Source: Anaspis maculata (taxonomy: Eukaryota > Arthropoda > Insecta > Coleoptera > Scraptiidae). Taken from it: a DNA stretch of 64,000 nucleotides. The notes under the pieces were generated by a model. That model made no database searches. It worked only from the letters and a program-made list of their open reading frames with translations, and was not told the DNA's origin. The stretch's first letter is position 1. Every line of letters starts with the position of its first letter. Location: NCBI GenBank assembly GCA_949128115.1, contig OX421967.1:60028855-60092854 (forward strand), written 5' to 3'. Shown in pieces: positions 21,690 to 32,594 of this stretch. The position numbers and the translations under genes are program-made.

Positions 21690-21796
21690 TTATGTTAACT
21701 TCCGTGGCTCTTGTTCTACTTGTACTTGTGGACTGGAGTCTTCAGAGGTCGAGGGACCAGCTGTGGCATCTGCTGCAGGCAGCTTTTGCAAAGTAT
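21690..21796 (-). CDS. THAP-like gene 1, terminal coding exon
   Basis: The acceptor TTTTTTATAG precedes 21796. The exon enters in phase 1 (a G from the previous exon plus AT) and runs 35 codons to TAA at 21690-21692, ending SSPQVQVEQEPRKLT. It is low-complexity and acidic, a plausible disordered tail. The paralogous exon at 32595-32701 has the same length and phase. Confidence 0.7.
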
Positions 21797-21859
21797 CTAT
21801 AAAAAAGAAAACATTATACAATAGCTTGTCATTTACTACAGCAATTCGTTACAAAATAC

Positions 21860-21952
21860 CTATCAATTTTTCCGGTCTCACATAAGAATATTCGGTGGCT
21901 TCTGGACGATTAAAGCAGTTTTTTTCCGTTGGCGCTGATGGTTCATCATAGT
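21860..21952 (-). CDS. THAP-like gene 1, internal exon
   Basis: A 93-nt exon between acceptor TTTCTAG (above 21952) and donor GTATTTTG (below 21860). It reads YDEPSAPTEKNCFNRPEATE, then SYVRPEKLI. Phases fit both neighbours: 1 nt carried in, 1 nt carried out. The paralogue at 32765-32857 is open and has identical length. Confidence 0.7.
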
Positions 21953-22026
21953 CTAGAAAGAAATCACACAATTTTTAGTAACTTCTTCATCGACAAAACA
22001 CAGATAGCTATGAAATACATAATTAT

Positions 22027-22383
22027 TGTGCTAACCCAAATAATAACACGAAATACATGTAATTGCACAGTCTTTATTTATCTGCTCTACCGGCATCGAT
22101 ACACACACATCCAGTCTCACGGGCCAACTGCCCGCGCGCAGCGCGTTACATACTAGTGCGTCATCGACGCTATACAATGGGCGTTTTCCATTTAGCGACA
22201 CAAGTCGACTTGTGTCGACACAAACCGACACAAACGCGTTCCATTTGATCTGTGTTCCTTTGTTTCATCGACACAAGCTAACACAAGCTGACACAAACCG
22301 ACACAAATGTTTTAAATGGAAAGCGCCCAATAGAAGTACTTATGCGTCATAACATCAACGAGCTTCACTTGCTGGTCTCCACA
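22027..22383 (-). repeat. 3' LTR, 357 bp including a MITE
   Basis: Identical to the other LTR once the 150-bp MITE and its 3-bp duplication are removed (357 - 153 = 204). Confidence 0.9.
22179..22328. mobile_element. 150-bp MITE inside the 3' LTR
   Basis: Inverted ends GGGCGTTTTCCATTTA / TAAATGGAAAGCGCCC (one mismatch), flanked by the 3-bp duplication AAT (22176-22178, 22329-22331). The interior repeats ACACAAGC/GACACAAACC. A 3-bp duplication and GGG ends suggest PIF/Harbinger-type mobilisation (inference). Confidence 0.85.
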
Positions 22384-22400
22384 TCCCTCCTTCTTTCACC
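22384..22400 (-). other. Polypurine tract of the LTR element
   Basis: GGTGAAAGAAGGAGGGA directly abuts the 3' LTR on the minus strand, as expected for plus-strand priming. Confidence 0.75.
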
Positions 22401-22404
22401 GCTG

Positions 22405-22545
22405 TAGTGGTTCCACGTTGTCCTATGGGATCTTCCTGATGTGGGTGATGTTCTGTGGAATCCTCTTGACGTGGGTGGTGTTTCTGCGGGATCCTCCTTG
22501 ACGTGGTGGTGTTCTGTGGAATTCTTTTGAACTGGTTGACGCTCG
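22405..22545 (-). repeat. Short tandem repeats near the LTR element 3' end
   Basis: Three to four degenerate ~38-bp repeats (GGGATCTTCCTGATGTGGGT and relatives). The minus-strand translation repeats a His/Pro/Gln-rich ~13-residue unit (IPQKHHPRQED). Could be the end of a degenerate ORF; coding status unproven. Confidence 0.45.
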
Positions 22546-22779
22546 GATTGACATTCCGCGAGATCTTCTTGACCTTCACTTCTTATCTCAACTCAATTTC
22601 TCTTTTTTTTCTCTCTTCTTTCAGGAAGGCTTGTTATCACCAGATTCTGCATTTAGGTACACCTCCACCAGTAGTACCTAACGTCAGCTTCAATGTCGGG
22701 CTTCGGGTAGCAAGGTCTCCTTTTTTTTCTCTAAAATTCTTCCATGGGTAAAATATGAGTAGAAGTTATTCTACGGAGT

Positions 22780-22975
22780 TTTGTTCCTCGAATTGTGAAA
22801 CGGATGCTCCACTGGAGCGGGACTTGCATCTACTGTCACCAGATGAGTTCTTCGTTTTGGATCGAAGGCTCTTCGCTGGATCGAGGTTTTCCAACGGTGG
22901 AATTTGTTGCTTGGATACCGATAGGCCCCGCACAAATTTCTAGTTCGATCCCAAGTTGGGATTTCCGTAATTAAA
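22780..22975 (+). repeat. Possible tRNA-derived SINE fragment
   Basis: A B-box-like TAGTTCGATCCC at 22940-22951 follows a weak A-box-like TTGCTTGGATACCG about 45 bp upstream. The antisense ORF here spells WDRTRN, a common signature of tRNA T-loops. Low confidence: no tail or target duplication found. Confidence 0.3.
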
Positions 22976-25293
22976 TGGATACGGCAGTCTGAATCGTTGA
23001 TGGAGTTGTGCGCTGTTATCATGGTGATCCTTCCTCAAGGCCGTACGGTCATATGCGCTGCAATGTGGAACATGCATCTAGAACGCTCTGAGATGATGGA
23101 AAATATTCTTAGTATCTCTTCTTTATTGTATGGGAGACAAAACACGAGCAGAACCTTCCTCTGATCCACGTCCATCGTTTCATCGAACATGAAATGTCGG
23201 TACTGGGCTATGATCATCCTCTACCGTAATGAGCCTTTTTGGCTTTGGGTATCTTGACCCAAAGCTTGCGAATAGGAGACTGCCCCGTGACGCCACACGG
23301 TGGCGTTTGAGTTTTGCCTCTGGAAAACTTGACAGTTTTGTCCAATTTCCATGAAAGCTGCATACTCAATGCCAATAATTCTAAATAGCTTTCATTCGAT
23401 TTTTTTTTTATATGTTTGAGAGAAGACTCAGGTACCTATTGTTCGAAAAAAACGTCTTGTTTCTTTTAGTTTATTTATTTTCGCACCCTTTCAAAGTGAA
23501 TGGTCATCACTTGAACCTAACGACAAGACCTGGTAAAACACCCAACAATTATTATTATGACTGCGTGATGAACATGCTGTGTCCTGCCGCCAACTTCATT
23601 TGTAGAGTTTTCTACTGTTGGCAATAATAACTTCACCTACAAGGGTACAGGTATCATGAGTAGACTGATGAAAACGCAGACATATATATTTCTCAAATAT
23701 CACCAACATTTCGGCCTTAGTCTAGCTATAGGCAATCATCTTGATGAGATCAGTGACGATTTGACGATTTCTTATGTCTTTGTCTGATTTGAATGCCATC
23801 ACTGTTATACTCCAGATAAGCTAAATCTGCGATGAGGGAGAATCCTCCGCTTTCCATTGGGGTTAATTGTCAGATTTAAAAATGTCATTGACCTTTCCAA
23901 TATTGATATACATTTATTTTTTTTTCAATTGTCTTATTTTACAAGGCGACATTCAGTTATAAGCTGCTCTACCATGCAACCTTGGAAATATACGACGGCC
24001 TAGCCACCCCTGCATGTGACGTACTATAAGTCACCAATGTGACAGGTTGTCATTGAAAAATAAACACACTTAAACCATTTCTACTTAGTTTTCCACAGCA
24101 CAAGATATAGTGAAGTGAAATCGGAAGCATGGTAACACTTACAAAATAGGTTATTGTTGGCTCTCTTCCTCCTTCCACCGGTCAGAAACGGAACGTCGTA
24201 TATCAAACACAACCTTGACAATCCGCCTTTACGCACAACGTTACGGTAAAGGTGCATTCAGTCAAACAATCCGTTGATATCCACACGAAATCAAATGCGG
24301 AAAAAAAACATATCTAACAATCACAGAACACTAAGCTTTTTTTTCCATGTTCTTGTCACAGTAACATCTTACTCGCTTTCTGTGGCAGGCTTGTTACCGT
24401 GTAGGTACGGGCGATATTTTTGAACTATGTTCGATACTGCTCTTCCCATGATGCCACTCTTTTGTTATGCCTCGTGCGTTCAAGTTTCAGGCTATATCTA
24501 ATAATATTCGTTCGTTTTTTTTTCTTTTTTTTTTCATTTGAAGTTTAGCTTAGCATGCCTCCTTTAGCAGCACTCACACAGCTCTGCCGCGATTCCTATA
24601 GCGGTTAAAACGTCGTTAGTATTTAGGAGTTTGAGCTCATGAAAATGCTACTGGCTGTCACTTTCCAATTTGGACCCTACTCATAAGTTTGTGAGTAGTG
24701 ATCCTTATTGCACTGCACTGAAGTATAGGAAAAGAGAGAGCAATCCCCGATAATTATTACGCATACGGACAGCAGTCGTGAATAAGTACTACCTATTTTG
24801 CAGATCTTCGAAGAGAAGTGAGAATAAGGCTCTGTGAATTTATTTGTGGCTCAACCATCAGAGAGTCACACTCGTGCAATGCGGTATATTGTGGAGTATG
24901 GATACAACCGTTGCGTTGACTGAATATTCTGAATAATTTTCAGTTCACATGAAGATGTTCGACCAGAATTCTGATATCAGGTGTCGCCACAGTAGACTTC
25001 GTACCTTTAAGAGTATATTCGACCTCAGCTGTACTCTGAAAGATTTGTCTAATGGATGGTGAGGTACTTGGGATGATTGGTCTTGCGTCAGTTTACCTTT
25101 ACCCCGAGAAAATTATCCAGCCGCAGGCCTTAGTTGGAACTTCGCCCTATAGCTCAATCTGTGTCAAATCAATTTTTTTTTCAAGCCAAAGCCAATATGG
25201 CCCCCCTTCCACGACTCGGGGTAACTCGGATGTCAAAGTGATCTGACAGCACTCGTTTCCTTTTAAAGCTCAAAGGTGCCAAAAGACTCTGCG

Positions 25294-25324
25294 TTTTTTT
25301 TTTTTTTTTTTTTTTTTTTTTTCT
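25294..25324. repeat. Long T tract
   Basis: An uninterrupted run of about 28 T followed by CTTCAAG. Might be a retroposed tail in reverse or a length-uncertain homopolymer. Confidence 0.6.
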
Positions 25325-26899
25325 TCAAGTGCCAGCCGTATCGACCGACTAGGAACCTTGGGATCATTCAATATGCGTAAAAGGTCAAGTTTATTGTTTT
25401 TTTTTTTCGTGATTTGATCAGAGTTACTTTTAAATGGAAGGCAGCTCATGTCAGTTTCATAAATGTCACCGGTAGCATTCAAGGCATTTGTGTTAAGTAA
25501 GTTGTAGAAAGAACACGGCTTCAGCAACGATATAAGTAGCAAATTACCACACACTCCTATCCGGTTAATTGTAGTTACCACTTATCCGACTGTCCCCTAT
25601 TGAATACTGATACGCTGTCATTGGCAGCGAGTGACGTTTGATTTGGAGGTAATAATGTCGTATATGATAATACCATCATGACTTGGATTCACCTTTAAGA
25701 CATCCGCTGTAAGCATGCTTCTGAGGAGCTCTGATTTGTTCCCTCTGTTAGCTAAAAGTAATAATGAACAAACAAACACAGTGTAGAAGACTTATCCCCA
25801 TACTTATCGAGTCTCTGCGGCGTACAGTTTTTCGGAACGTCAGTTTGACTATACGATCTTTAATACAGATAGAATTCATATTGAGGACTAGCAGAATGAC
25901 AGGAACATGAGTTGGACAGGCTCAAATGCGGGTTGACCTACTTTGTTTTTCCTTCTTATTAGGGCCCACATGAAAACTCTCGAGAAAACTTCATTCCTGA
26001 CAATCATTTGAGTAATATTATTTATTTTTGGTTCGGTACACTATAACTTCTTCGTAGCACTTTTTTGGTATGTACTGTTATATTTTTATTCCATATGCAT
26101 TTGTTGTATATTTTATTTTTCATGTACCTAGATACTCTGACGAGGAGGGACAAGAGGCCCTCGAAACCGGTCAGGTGGAATAAACATATTTACAAAAACT
26201 GTGGGAAGACAGAGAACCAAAAATTAAAATACTTCGTAGCACTGTGTTTTCTGTTATCAACGACATAAGCATATTTCAAATGTCACTGTGTTCAATGTCA
26301 CTGTGTACATTTTCTCTCTTTTTTTTATAATAAGTTGACTAAAACAAACTAGACAGTCCTAGCACGTGTTACAATTATTTTTTTAATTTTACCCGAGCAT
26401 TCACTTACTCGTATTACAGTAGTCGTCAGTGTAACGCTACTTTTACAAACAGTATACCACTTCATAGATACATGAAGCGAAATGAATGTATAACCACGTA
26501 TATAGGTTTTGCAGTCTATGACCAAGTAATGGCAAAATTAAAAAGGAATTTGCGTTTTCTCTCAATTTGAAAAACGATCACGAAAACCTTTGTTCGCCAC
26601 TCGAGCGCTGTGCTTTTTCAAATCAGAATATCACAGCAAAATACGACTTTTTCTTTTTCCGAAGTAGGTTTTTTTTCTTTGTTTCGAGATAGATAACGTT
26701 ATCGGCACGCTTGCTTTATCAAGAACGCAGGAACGGGTATGCATGTTTTCTAATACGATGTTACCAACATCTGAATTATTAGGTACATACCTACTGAATC
26801 TTACGTTTGATTTCTACTGCAACACATTTTCCAAATTTTCTCACCATCTACTAGCCAGAATTTCAGTAACATGGCAGGATTATTGAGTTTTTGGTAGGA

Positions 26900-27358
26900 T
26901 TTCATCCACTTCTATAGCGTTAAATCCAATCAACGACTTTTGTGGAACTCAATCCGTGGTATTGTTTATCCACCTCATTAGCGTCGAATTTAATCAACCC
27001 CAGCGCTTTTCGGAACTTAATCCTTGGTAGAAATTCAATTCCACCCCTTCAGGTCAAATTCAATCAACCACTTTTTTTTGAAGTTCAATTCTTGGTTGAA
27101 ATTTAATTCCACCCCTTTGGTTCGAATTTAATCAACCACTTTTTGGAATTGATCCTTGGTAGAAATTTAATTCCACCCCTTCCGTTCGAATTCAATCAAC
27201 GACTATTTGGAATTTATCCTTGGTAGAAATTTAATTCCACCCCTTCCGGTCGAATTTAATCAACCACTTTTTGGAACTGAATCTTTGGTAGAAATTTAAT
27301 TCCACTCCTTTGGTTCGAATTCAATCAACCGCTTTTTGGAATTTAATCCTTGCCATAA
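26900..27358. repeat. ~62-bp tandem repeats in LTR element leader
   Basis: About seven copies of TTCGAATTYAATCAACCACT, then TTTTTGGAATTNAATCCTTG and GTAGAAATTTAATTCCACC. They lie just inside the 5' LTR/primer site in element sense, a leader position. No coding frame. Confidence 0.8.
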
Positions 27359-27481
27359 CCTCTCTCACAGTGGGAAGGCTTTGTCTTGATACGTGCAATT
27401 TCTTATTGGTCATATTTCTACCCAATAGATTTGCACTCGTATTTGCATGAATGAAATTTAAAGTACATACCTATTTACCAA

Positions 27482-27499
27482 TTTTTCACTCCGTCGCCA
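27482..27499 (-). other. Primer-binding site of the LTR element
   Basis: TGGCGACGGAGTG starts 2 nt inside the 5' LTR. The TGG start and GACGG fit a tRNA 3'-end complement; which tRNA cannot be told here. Confidence 0.65.
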
Positions 27500-27501
27500 A
27501 T

Positions 27502-27705
27502 TGTGCTAACCCAAATAATAACACGAAATACATGTAATTGCACAGTCTTTATTTATCTGCTCTACCGGCATCGATACACACACATCCAGTCTCACGGGCC
27601 AACTGCCCGCGCGCAGCGCGTTACATACTAGTGCGTCATCGACGCTATACAATAGAAGTACTTATGCGTCATAACATCAACGAGCTTCACTTGCTGGTCT
27701 CCACA
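27502..27705 (-). repeat. 5' LTR (element orientation), 204 bp
   Basis: Starts TGTGGAGACC and ends TTAGCACA on the minus strand. Contains AATAAAG near its 3' part, a polyadenylation signal in element sense. Confidence 0.9.
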
Positions 27706-27719
27706 ATTATCAAACATAC

Positions 27720-27921
27720 CTGGTAACTTTAAAGTCGGAAGCAAAGACTTCCTTGAACGCCCTGATGAGTCCTCTATGCAGATGCCAGCAAAATGAGTTT
27801 TGCAAACCGGGTGGTTTCGCAGAAACGTCAAGTCTTCGGAACCCTGCTGTATCCTTTCATTGCTCATTCGCTGGATCCAAATTTGCCAAACATTTGGATC
27901 CGACGGTATTGCAAACCCGAA
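27720..27921 (-). CDS. THAP-like gene 1, exon with second half of THAP domain
   Basis: Open in one frame from 27921 to donor GTATGT below 27720. It reads FAIPSDPNVWQIWIQRMSNE, then DLTFLRNHPVCKTHFAGICI. This matches the middle and end of a THAP zinc finger: the Pro, the Trp, and the second metal pair C-x2-H in VCKTHF. The exon ends in phase 1. An in-frame stop lies just upstream (27922-27924), so connection to the first half needs an unseen splice or implies a frameshift. The paralogue differs by one whole extra codon, an in-frame change. Confidence 0.6.
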
Positions 27922-28017
27922 TTATGAATAAATCGATTAGTTTTCTTGTGACTACCGCACATAATAGAAAAATGAGCAATTTTCGCCATTTACCCAGTGC
28001 CTCGCCCAGTGCTTACC

Positions 28018-28115
28018 TAAGCGAAGTTCTATCCTTACAACTTGGTGCACAACAGGGTCGCAACGCAATCTCTTTACGGCCATTTTCACCAGAATTTTTA
28101 CTTGTTCACTATTCA
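28018..28115 (-). pseudogene. THAP-like gene 1, candidate first exon
   Basis: On the minus strand one frame reads ALRPCCAPSCKDRTSLR and meets a good donor (GTAAGC) at 28014-28019. CCAPSC resembles the first metal pair of a THAP domain. The only nearby ATG (about 28083-28085) is in another frame, and a stop lies upstream in the THAP frame. Either a start exon is missing from view or this end is broken. Exact exon limits are uncertain. Confidence 0.4.
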
Positions 28116-28436
28116 AAGTTCACACAAAAAGCGGATGATGAATCCGTTATTTTTCAGCTAACCGCACTCTCTCACGTGCCTATCACATAAACAACGATGC
28201 GTCTTGACGATGACAGCCGAGAGCCGCCGTCGAAGGTCGATTGCCATTCAAATTTCGTGCATCAGCCCCATCTGTTGGACTTTCACATAAGCTTAACTTG
28301 GATCTTTCGCGGCAATCCCACTTGCCACCCCTTGGCAGACTCTATCAACCAGGACCGGGAAGACGTATTATTGTTTCTCTCGTTGCTGTGACGTCACTTC
28401 CGATTTGTTGTACCCACTCCTTCATAAACACAAAAT
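28116..28436. promoter_or_regulatory. Shared upstream region between THAP-like 1 and ZF 2
   Basis: Roughly 320 bp separate the divergent THAP-like and ZF transcription units. Contains CACGTG near 28173, and a CRE (TGACGTCA, 28389-28396) with CTTCCG just before the ZF splice donor. A bidirectional promoter is inferred from the layout. Confidence 0.5.
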
Positions 28437-28498
28437 GTAAGTTGCTAGTGAATGCCTTGGATAGTTCATATCAGTGTACTTTTTTCTGTGATCTTTAG
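28437..28498 (+). other. 62-bp intron in 5' UTR of second ZF gene
   Basis: Donor GTAAGTTGCT and acceptor TCTTTAG, same length and position as in copy 1. The longer ORF that opens at 28452 reads through intron sequence, so I start the CDS at 28515. Confidence 0.7.
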
Positions 28499-28514
28499 GT
28501 TAGAATTACCCGAA

Positions 28515-30308
28515 ATGGTTGACACGTACAGCTGTTCGCAGTGTTCGCATCGGACTGAATCTGCCTTTCAACTTGCCCATCACGTCCAGAGGAATCACAA
28601 AAATATTTATGCGGCCGAACTGTATCATGCCATTGTCGAACCGCAACAGTTCCCCTGCACCTGCTGCGATTACAAGAGCTATCATCAGTTCGAACTGTAC
28701 GAACATTGTGAGCAAGTACATGGCCGGGAGACGACCGAAAAGAATGAAAATGAAACGTTTCGCCAAGAAACTGAAAGATACTCGTGTGACTACTGCAGAT
28801 ACGAGTCGGACTCGAGCTTATGTCTTGTGAAACACCACGATTTGTGTGGAAATGAGCCGGCGGGCAGACCACAACAAACCAGAGAAGCGGCGGAAAACAT
28901 GGCGTCGCCAGATTTGGATGGGGCTTTTGCAAGAAGAACCGTCAGAGATATTGGAATAAAAGGATTGAAGTTGGCGACGCATGATTCAAGTGAAAAAATC
29001 GTAGAGTATAATTGCAACCATTGTTCGTACCGAGCTAAGAGAAAGGCTACATTGAAAAGGCACTTATTGACGACACATACTGCGAATGAAGAAATCAACT
29101 GGTTCCAGTGCAACCATTGTTCGTACCGAGCTAAACAAAAGTCATATTTGAAATTGCACATATTGTATAAACATACTGCGAATGAAGAAATCAATTGGTT
29201 CCAGTGCAACCATTGTTCCTACCGAACCAAACAAAAATCAGATTTGAACAAGCACATGGTGAATAAACATGCTGCTGATGAAGAAATACACTGGTTCCAG
29301 TGCAACCATTGTTCGTACCGAGCTAAACAAAAGTCAGCTTTGAATGAGCACTTGATAAATAAACATACTGCAAATGAAAAAATCAACTGGTTCCAGTGCA
29401 AACATTGTTCGTACCGAGCTAAACGGAAGTCATATTTGAAATTTCACATCATGATCAAACATACTGCGAATAAAGAAAACTGGTTCCAATGCAACCATTG
29501 TTCGTACCGAGCTAAACAAAAGTCAGCTTTGAATGAGCACATGTCGAGGCACATGTTGAATAAACATGCAATCAATGAGGAAATCAACTGGTTTCAGTGC
29601 AACCATTGTTCGTACCGAGCTAAAGTAAAGGCCAATTTGAAAAGGCACATGCTGAAACATGCTGCCAATGAAGAAATCAGCTGGTTCCAATGCAACCATT
29701 GTTCGTACCGAGCTAAACAAAAGTTAACTTTGAAAGAGCACTTGTTAAATAAACATACTGCGAATGAAGAAATCAACTGGATCCAGTGCAAACATTGTTC
29801 GTACCGAGCTAAACGGAAGTTATATTTGAAATCGCACATCGTGAATAAACATTCTGCGAATGAAGAAATCGACTGGTTCCAGTGCAAACATTGTTCGTTC
29901 CGAGCTAAACAAAAGTCACATTTGAAATTGCACATCATTAGAAAACATACTGCGAATGAAGACATAAATTGGTTCCAATGCAATCATTGTTCATACCGAG
30001 CTAAACGGAAGTCATATTTTAAATTGCACATCATGAATAAACATACTGCGAATGAAGAAATCGACTGGTTCCAGTGCGAACATTGTTCGTTCCGAGCTGA
30101 ACAAAAGTCACATTTGAAATTGCACATCATGAATAAACATACTGCGAATGAAGACATCGATTGGTTCCAATGCAACCATTGTTCGTACCGAGCTAAACAA
30201 AAGTCAACTTTGAATGAGCACATGTTGAAAATACATACAACCAATGAAGAAATCGACTGGTTCCAGTGCAACCACTGTTCCAAGGAACCAAACGAAAATC
30301 AGATTTGA
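28515..30308 (+). CDS. C2H2 zinc-finger array protein, copy 2
   Basis: 597 codons from ATG 28515 (ACCCGAAATGG context, shared with copy 1). The N-terminal fingers and spacer are almost identical to copy 1. An extra segment (HDSSEKIVEYN) precedes 13 complete tandem fingers of ~32 residues, with one irregular finger (LNEHMSRHMLNKH, longer His spacing). Finger order and contact residues differ from copy 1, so the array has been reshuffled since duplication. The last finger is cut after its two Cys by a 1-base loss near 30283-30287, giving the tail SKEPNENQI. A related but distinct DNA specificity is expected. Confidence 0.87.
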   Translation: MVDTYSCSQCSHRTESAFQLAHHVQRNHKNIYAAELYHAIVEPQQFPCTCCDYKSYHQFELYEHCEQVHGRETTEKNENETFRQETERYSCDYCRYESDSSLCLVKHHDLCGNEPAGRPQQTREAAENMASPDLDGAFARRTVRDIGIKGLKLATHDSSEKIVEYNCNHCSYRAKRKATLKRHLLTTHTANEEINWFQCNHCSYRAKQKSYLKLHILYKHTANEEINWFQCNHCSYRTKQKSDLNKHMVNKHAADEEIHWFQCNHCSYRAKQKSALNEHLINKHTANEKINWFQCKHCSYRAKRKSYLKFHIMIKHTANKENWFQCNHCSYRAKQKSALNEHMSRHMLNKHAINEEINWFQCNHCSYRAKVKANLKRHMLKHAANEEISWFQCNHCSYRAKQKLTLKEHLLNKHTANEEINWIQCKHCSYRAKRKLYLKSHIVNKHSANEEIDWFQCKHCSFRAKQKSHLKLHIIRKHTANEDINWFQCNHCSYRAKRKSYFKLHIMNKHTANEEIDWFQCEHCSFRAEQKSHLKLHIMNKHTANEDIDWFQCNHCSYRAKQKSTLNEHMLKIHTTNEEIDWFQCNHCSKEPNENQI

Positions 30309-30655
30309 ACAAGCACATGGTGAATAAACATGCTGCTGATGAAGAAATAAACTGGTTCCAGTGCCAACATTGTTCGTACCGATCCAAACGAAAATCAAAT
30401 TTGGAAAGGCACATGCTGACGCACGCTGCCAGGGAATAAATCAGCTGATTTCAGTGCAACCATTGTTCGTACCGATCGAGAGAAAGGTCAAAATTGAAAA
30501 GGCACATGTTGACACATGCCACATGCTGACAATGAAGAGAACCACTAACTGGTTCAAGTGCAACCATTGTTCGTACCGAGCTCAACAAAAGTTACATTCA
30601 AGAAGACATTTGCCGAAACACGCTAGAATAATACAACTTGTTCCAGTGTAACCAG
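30309..30655 (+). pseudogene. Frameshifted finger remnants of second ZF gene
   Basis: Beyond the frameshift, fingers homologous to the last two of copy 1 continue in another frame (CQHCSYRSKRKSNLERH), then TAA 30436-30438, the shared TGA, and two more finger remnants. Confidence 0.7.
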
Positions 30656-30817
30656 TATTGTACTGATTTACCGAACTAAAATACCGTATAATCAAAAACT
30701 TTCTTACTCAAGAGTGCTATGATTTTTTTTTGTCGTTCACAGTTATGTTGGTAGGACTGCAATTAGCATCAAAGTTCCGCCTCCACATACTTGATTAGCA
30801 ATACCGTGCAAGAGAGA

Positions 30818-31832
30818 CGTCCGACACCTGCAATGATGGGTGCAGTGATCGCTCCCCTCTAGAAATAAGACCCCTTGTACGCTGAAGGCCCCTATTGTGG
30901 CCCCTACTACAATGACAGTCTTAGTCACGGTCCTATCTTACGGCGCTGATAGAGACGGACCTGTGAAGCCGCACCAATACGAGAGCCAATAGGAGTGGAG
31001 GAGAACTGAAACAGAGCAGGAATGCAGAAGAACGAGCGACACTCCTGCGACTCAGCTATTATCACGTTAATGCTGTATTTGATATTATTAGACAATACAT
31101 ATTTCAAGTGTTTACGTAGCCCACGTAGCCCTTATCAGAAGTATGGTCACGGATTCAGTGCTGATCATTCGTCTCCGTCCTGACGGTATTTTATAGCCGG
31201 ATGGCGGCAGAGGGCAACAAGGTAGAGAACGCCGACTCTCTCGCTCTCAAACGGAATCGAGTTTCAGCGCCATCTATCGGACGTTCACATACCTAGTGAC
31301 CCTTGTTCTAACAGCAGAGTCCTGTGATTATTCACTACCGACATTCACCCGGTGAATTCAATTTTCTCATTATCCAGGTGTCCGTTCACGATGAGAGTTT
31401 TTCATGACATTTTCATCTTACTTGATACTTTCTGGTCAAAATTTCGCATTTCTGAATGGCCTGAGGTGAAAAAGCTATTCAGAAAATGTGAGATTTTGGC
31501 TCGAAGTATCACGTAAGTTGAAAATGTCATAAAAATATCTCAGCGTGGATGGACACTTAATAATAATGAAGTTTAATTGATGCCTCGATTGATGCATTAA
31601 CTTCAATACAATTTGAAGTTTTATGACTTTAGAAATTTTCATAGCTAGAAAACGTTCATTCGGTGTATCAAAATTAATGCATCATCAGTCTAATGGACGC
31701 TAGTTACAATTTGTAATAATAATCAAATCAAAGATAATATAACAGTATTGAGATGCAGATTTATTAGATGACAAAATAGCTTATTTAGCAGTAATTCATA
31801 ACAAGATATTGTAATATCTAATTATAATTTAT
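30818..31832. mobile_element. ~1.0-kb insertion specific to the second unit
   Basis: Copy-1 flanks are contiguous at 20923-20930, whereas here ~1 kb intervenes. It includes a hairpin at ~31360-31575 (arms TGACATTTTCATCTTACTTG / complement). No terminal repeat or coding region was identified. Confidence 0.6.
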
Positions 31833-32594
31833 ATTGGAACAAAAACAAATAATAGCTTTTCATAGATCCAGTAAGAGCTAATGAACGAACATTCACAACT
31901 AATTTTGTTCAGTCAACTGAGGGTCGGTATACAATAAATAGAACAATAATTGTGAATACAGTGTCGGTACACAATGAATCTCTCAACAATGATTGCAAAT
32001 ACAGTATCGCATGATGTCTTCTGTTGATGTAGGTACCAGAGAAATGGAGTATCTGAGAAGGTAAGTCCGAATCAATACTCAAGACTTGATTTACTATTTG
32101 ACTGACTGAAGTTAATAGCACAACAACATTTTGATTCTTCTATCATGAACACTTCATTAAAACAGGGGCGCTTGAATTAAAATATGCTCAGGTACCAGTA
32201 AAAAAAAATTCTCTTATCTTTTTGTCAGTAGAATAGCAAATAATTTAGAATTCGGTTATTGATGTTTTCAACAAACCTAATTATTTACAAGTAAGGTTAA
32301 AGTCTCTTAAATCATTCACATCATATTCTCTCAGTCCATTTGCTCAACCCATTCACTCTTTCACCCTCTTTTATGAACACTCCTTCAGACTCGAGGAGAT
32401 CTTCTGTTTGCTATTTGACAATGACAAGTCCTACCTTTTCAAACACTGAGTTTGTTTTGGCAAGCAATCATCTCTGTTGTTTGCTGTAGTTAGTACTAGT
32501 TAGTCAACAAACAGTTCTTGGCAATAAACTTGCCCTGCCGCTAAAACATCCTTGCCTGATATTTTATGATTTGTTTTGATGTAGAATCACAAAA

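Larger units (their letters stand above)
22027..27705 (-). mobile_element. Non-autonomous LTR retrotransposon inside THAP-like intron
   Basis: This 5679-bp element is flanked by the 5-bp duplication ATTAT (22022-22026, 27706-27710). Its LTRs are 204 bp, begin TG, end CA and are identical to each other apart from a MITE in one of them. The minus strand reads LTR, primer-binding site TGGCGACGG, 5.1 kb internal, purine tract, LTR, in the same sense as the host gene. No gag, protease, RT or integrase can be read in the internal region, so it must have moved by enzymes supplied in trans. LTR identity indicates recent insertion. The paralogous intron has an unoccupied ATTAT. Confidence 0.9.

Noticed and set aside
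22385..27500. A gag or pol gene inside the LTR element
   Set aside because: All frames are short and none shows protease, RT, RNase H, integrase or a CCHC knuckle.
27753..28190. 145-aa plus-strand ORF also seen at 33127
   Set aside because: It is antisense to the THAP-like exons, which have splice sites and in-phase joins; the plus-strand frame has no domain.
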